Assembly: GCA_010015675.1 (NCBI GenBank)
Contig: ML977029.1
Location: forward strand, 39,954-103,953
Reading direction: 5' to 3'
DNA: 64,000 nucleotides
Origin: Byssothecium circinans
Lineage: Eukaryota > Ascomycota > Dothideomycetes > Pleosporales > Massarinaceae
The position numbers and the translations under genes were made by a program. Positions 60,159 through 64,000 of this stretch are shown here, one piece after another; the stretch's first letter is position 1; each line of letters starts with the position of its first letter. The notes below the pieces were generated by a model. The model was not told the origin of the DNA, made no database searches, and was given only the letters and a program-made list of their open reading frames with translations.

Positions 60159-60585
60159 TCATATAGTTATCAAAAGCTTCTTACCGGTGTGAACGTTACG
60201 AAGTCGTTCGTATATGCAATGCATGGATATAGTCACCTCGCCATATCTCGTACGGGTCAGCAATTCAGAAACCCCCGAGTGACAGCTGAACGAAAGCTGG
60301 ATGTTAGCTCAAAGCGAGTCAAAATTTGAGCTTAAATATCACCCTTCTCCATAGCTCTACGTGTGAAAGGACTTTCAAGAAGAAGTTGTAGCGTCTTTGC
60401 GTCCTCTACATCTACATACAATATTCGATTATCTTTCCTTGAGTATTCAATATCACTTGGAATACTCACCCTGCTTGTTACATTATATCCAACCTACCCT
60501 TTGGCACTCAATATCGGGCTCTCTATACCACTCACAAAATCTCTATCTCGACAACGCACGTCTATACCTCTGAAAGGAGCACACC
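60159..60585 (+). promoter_or_regulatory. Upstream region of the tectonin-repeat lectin gene
   Basis: No gene is visible in these 427 bases, which should contain the promoter and leader of the lectin gene. The leader before the ATG is CT-rich. Confidence 0.4.
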
Positions 60586-61530
60586 ATGGCCAGTCCCAAC
60601 GGTTACCTTCCTTGGACCATTAAGCTCCTCCCATTGGTCGCGTCCATCCTGTGCTACGCACTTCCCGGCCCAATCTTGGAAGATAGCATCGCCGTGCGTG
60701 GCAGTAAGGATATCAGCTCGCGTGCTTTCGATAACTGGCAGCTACTGGACAACAATCCCGCCACTATCAGTGCCGTTGTAGCTGGCTCCAATCTCTATCA
60801 GCTCCACAAGACGGGTCTGATCTGGAAATACACCGGCACCCCTCTCACGGGTTGGCAGGAGTTAGACAACAACCCTGCGACGAAGAAGGTTGTAGCAGGT
60901 GGTGGAAACCTCTATCAGCTCCACAACAACGGTCGGATCTGGAAATATACCGGCACCCCTCTCACNNNNNNNNNNNNNNNNNNNNNNNNNNNNNNNNNNN
61001 NNNNNNNNNNNNNNNNNNNNTATCAGCTCCACAACAACGGTCGGATCTGGAAATATACCGGCACCCCTCTCACAGGCTGGCAGGAGTTAGACAATAACGC
61101 CGCAACTAAGAAGATCGTTGCTTCCGGCAATAATCTTTACCAGCTCCATAAAACGGGTCTGATCTGGAAGTACACCGGCACCCCATTTACGGGTTGGCAG
61201 AATTTGGATACGAATTCGGCCACAGTAGACATTTTTGCAAGCGGCAATGACCTATACCAACTTCACAACACAGGACTGATCTGGAAATACACTGGTGTTC
61301 CAGTAACTGGCTGGCAGAACCTAGACAATAATCCAGCCACCAAGACAATTGCAGCAGGAGCGGCCGGGCTCTTCCAGATCCATAAGAACGGAAATATCTG
61401 GAAGTATGTCGGCCCACCATTGACGGGCTGGCAGCAGATCGATGGAAACGCCGCATCTACCGGCATTCTGGCGGGAAATTCGCTTTATCAGCTACACACC
61501 ACGGGTTTTCTCTGGCGCTACACGGGTTAG
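60586..61530 (+). CDS. Secreted tectonin-repeat beta-propeller lectin, interrupted by an assembly gap
   Basis: The frame encodes a hydrophobic signal segment (LLPLVASILCYALPGP) and then a run of repeats with the pattern LYQLH..G.IWKYTGTPLT, GWQ.LDNNPATK, as in tectonins. Seven YQLH-type units start at 60796, 60913, 61021, 61138, 61255, 61372 and 61486. The spacing is 117 bases (39 residues) except 108 across the gap and 114 at the end. Tectonin propellers bind sugars, often methylated ones, on other organisms and are usually linked to defence or recognition. The N-run keeps the frame open but its length is an assembler estimate, so the total length is not known. Confidence 0.85.
   Translation: MASPNGYLPWTIKLLPLVASILCYALPGPILEDSIAVRGSKDISSRAFDNWQLLDNNPATISAVVAGSNLYQLHKTGLIWKYTGTPLTGWQELDNNPATKKVVAGGGNLYQLHNNGRIWKYTGTPLXXXXXXXXXXXXXXXXXXXYQLHNNGRIWKYTGTPLTGWQELDNNAATKKIVASGNNLYQLHKTGLIWKYTGTPFTGWQNLDTNSATVDIFASGNDLYQLHNTGLIWKYTGVPVTGWQNLDNNPATKTIAAGAAGLFQIHKNGNIWKYVGPPLTGWQQIDGNAASTGILAGNSLYQLHTTGFLWRYTG
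60966..61020. other. Assembly gap (55 N)
   Basis: The gap lies inside the repeat region of the lectin gene. The 53 bases that start at 60913 and at 61021 are identical, which explains a collapsed or unresolved tandem copy. Confidence 0.98.
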
Positions 61531-62837
61531 GGCTCTGCAAGTCTATTCGGGAGAGATCTCGATTTCACGGAAGCGATTAGGGCGGAATAGGACGGTGGTA
61601 GGACGATGGATAGCTCATGGACACTCTTTACCGTAGTTTATAGTTCATTCAGAATTGTTGGGCCTTGAACCATTATGAGATGCTGAGTGTTAAATACTCC
61701 ACGTAACACTTTAAGTAGCCTTTGAATGAGTGGTTTCTGATCCAAACTAGGCTCCTCGTCCTAAAAGAGTTCTTCTTTTTAAGTTAGCAGCCCGACTGAA
61801 GCAGTCAGATGGTATCAGAAGAAACAATACCGCCATTTCCTGAACCCCGTAATCCTCCATCGCATCTTCGACTTCTTCTATTGTACTATTTGGAACTGAA
61901 CAAGAACATCACGGTTACTCCACATATGGCTAGTGATGTAGACCATTATTAATTGTTCTTGCTACCTATGGTAGGCAAACATGTCGCTTACCATGCCGTT
62001 CGCGACGTTCGAGTTATTATGGTAAACTTGGAAGTAACCTTTACTCTTTTAAACCTAACGTTCTTCCTCCTTCTTATTATGTACCTGCTTCTAAAACCAT
62101 AACACGTTTTATATTAGGCGCTTATCATCTCGTATTATCTTACAGTTTGCACTGTCCAGCTTATTCATATTAGAACATACTATCTTCACAAAGATGTGGT
62201 GAAAGGCTTCTGATTTCCTCTAATATGTTTTCCCCATTGACTTAGGTGGTGCTTGCCGACCGCTCAGCTGTTTTAGCAAATTGATACCTTCCGACTTGGC
62301 TTTGAAGGGGAGCCCAATGCACTACAACACATTCCTATTTGCTGGGGGCCGAGCGTGTTGCAACGTCCAATCAAGCTCAAATTGCGGAGAGCGTTTGCGA
62401 TACGGTTTAAACGTTTGCACTTACCGCAAATCTCTCGACCAGACCTGCACCTGCAAACGCAGCTGCCGGGATCTTTCCGCGCGCTACAAATGTCACATTC
62501 ATGTGTCCCAACTCCAAATTCAACCTCTTGTCCACTACGTCAATACTACAGCGCAGAAGAGCCCCCTACCATCTCATCTATTCATCCCATCAATTCTTTG
62601 TCTTGGAAGCTATCTTTTTATCCTTTCTAGGGCAGTTCTTTTGACTACTATCAACTTACAATGTTTACCTAACCACTCCACCGTGGTCACGTTGTTAAGC
62701 TACCATGGCAACGCAATTCAGTGTCACCGCCTCACGCCGGCACGCCACTATAAAAGAGCCCTTCCACTCCTTCCACTGAGCCCATTTTTCTCTCACACCC
62801 CAATTCAACTTTACTTTCCTCGCCCACGTCACTCACA
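61531..62837. other. Spacer with an AT-rich core
   Basis: The part around 61850-62200 is AT-rich and may be a mutated transposon remnant, but no frame is long enough to name it. CT-rich sequence and TATAAAAG at about 62749 precede the next gene. Confidence 0.45.
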
Positions 62838-64000
62838 ATGGATCCTCCAGTTGACCCCGCGCTTCTCAACGCTGGCCTAGCGACGCTTAGTCCGCGAGAC
62901 GGGATTGAAGGACCGCAGCTCCCTGTCGCAACAGGATATCGTGACGCGACGCTTAACGAGGGAAAGCCAGAAGATGAGGTGAAGCAGCCGAAGCTCTTCC
63001 TCAAGCTCAAGAGTCAGTGGGTGAGTCTGGGAAGGCAGCCAATGGACCCGCCGTTTGCTATGTCTGTGCGAACGTACGCAACGCCTAAGTCCGCTGCAGC
63101 AGATTCTCCCATGGACGGAGGGAAATCTATGTCTGCACCCTCACCCGCCAAGCGCAAGCTACTGGTCCCGCCTCCAGCCCCTACATCACCAGCGGCACGC
63201 AAAAAGAGGCGAACTTCAACACTGAAACCGAGTTTCAACATCGGTGCCGGGAACGACAGTATCTCGATGCAGGCGCCAACTATCACCAGGGCTGGTCGCA
63301 GGCCAAAGCCGAGGAAGCACCGCGACGACGACGTGACAGAGGAGCAGTGGGACGCTGTCGTTGGAATTGAGCCGGAGGAGAGTTTCCAGCGGGATGTAGA
63401 AGACGGAGATACCGCATATATAAACCATCATGCTCTGGCATGTAAGTATTCCCCTTATCCCATGATTCCCCAGTCAGACGTCAGAAATCTGGATGCGCCT
63501 TTCCGCAGTTTGATTATTTGGGCTTATGCCCAAACTTCCGTTGTAAAACGGCGGACTAACATCTACCAGCAACACGAGCAGATCAGTTCCGAGAGCCGCG
63601 GTACACTGAAGATCAGGTCATGCATGATGAACCCTCTACCTCCCAGGCCTTCGATACTGCCGCCTTGTATCCGCCCGAGAACACTTTCCACCCCATCACC
63701 TTCTCCAAAGACATCGTCCTCCTCTATGAGACCCTTTACCACGCGACTTACGAGTCGGGTGTCGTCCCCGATGAGCTCCCCACCATCCTTGACGGCAACG
63801 ACAATGAGATGCGCTGGACAGCCAAGCACCTGACCTATCTCTACATTTACAGCTATGAGCAGAATGAGTACGTGCTCCCCCATAAGTTCCCCATGTAGCC
63901 CATATTCAGAATTCTGTTATGTGTTTTGCTGACTTCATACACAGGTTCAATTTCTGCGACTTGATCGCCGATACATGGATCCGCGCCTTCCACAAAGCCA
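62838..64000 (+). CDS. Hypothetical protein, cut by the right window edge
   Basis: Exons 62838-63441, 63570-63867 and 63945 to beyond 64000 are in register and give at least 319 residues. The introns have CTAAC and CTGAC branch points. The first 180 residues are disordered and include a basic cluster, AARKKRRTST, that could direct nuclear import. The rest contains FHPITFSKDIVLLYETLYHA, RWTAKHLTYLYIYSYEQNEF and CDLIADTWIRAFHKA. This helical arrangement recalls the segment after BTB/POZ folds in fungal proteins. A TATAAAAG lies about 90 bases upstream of the ATG. The function is unknown. Confidence 0.75.

Overview
The window is nuclear DNA of a filamentous ascomycete (Pezizomycotina). Genes carry several short introns of about 46-60 bases with GT...AG ends and CTNAC/CTAAC-type branch points. 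The gene content fits: a highly reducing polyketide synthase, a fungal O-methyltransferase, cytochrome P450, PTH11/rhodopsin-type membrane proteins and a tectonin-type lectin. A Dothideomycete, perhaps one of the Pleosporales, is my guess, not a demonstrated fact. Coding exons were joined by hand from reading frames and splice signals. In every multi-exon model given here the exon lengths add up to a whole number of codons.

Left end, 1-17.3 kb: a decayed pogo/Fot1-type transposase tail abuts a compact secondary-metabolite cluster. The cluster holds, in order, an O-methyltransferase (-), a P450 (-), a rhodopsin-domain membrane protein (-), a FAD monooxygenase (+) and a complete HR-PKS (+) with KS-AT-DH-cMT-ER-KR-ACP. 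The PKS should make a C-methylated reduced chain. The monooxygenase, P450 and methyltransferase would tailor it.

17.8-25.2 kb: a histidine acid phosphatase (phytase) with two possible N-termini, then a small acidic hypothetical gene. A gene-poor stretch from about 20.7 to 25.1 kb follows. It is filled with a diverged array of units whose two ends carry inward-facing TATA / CTTCACAC / ACTAAAA modules around a short GATAATGATTATC-like centre. A lone copy lies at 51.7 kb. I cannot match this array to any known element; it is the best candidate here for something undescribed.

25-49 kb: mostly conserved genes separated by long spacers. They are a Gln-rich protein, mitochondrial ribosomal protein uS9m, a repeat-bearing pseudogene, a divergent protein-kinase-like protein, eEF1B gamma, a 264-bp MITE with perfect 29-bp terminal inverted repeats, and a low-affinity (class II) cAMP phosphodiesterase.

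49-64 kb: two small hypothetical ORFs, a nitrilase with an unusual disordered insert, a conserved hypothetical protein, a second PTH11-like membrane protein, a Cys-rich hypothetical protein, a secreted tectonin-repeat lectin interrupted by an assembly gap, and a hypothetical gene that runs off the right edge.
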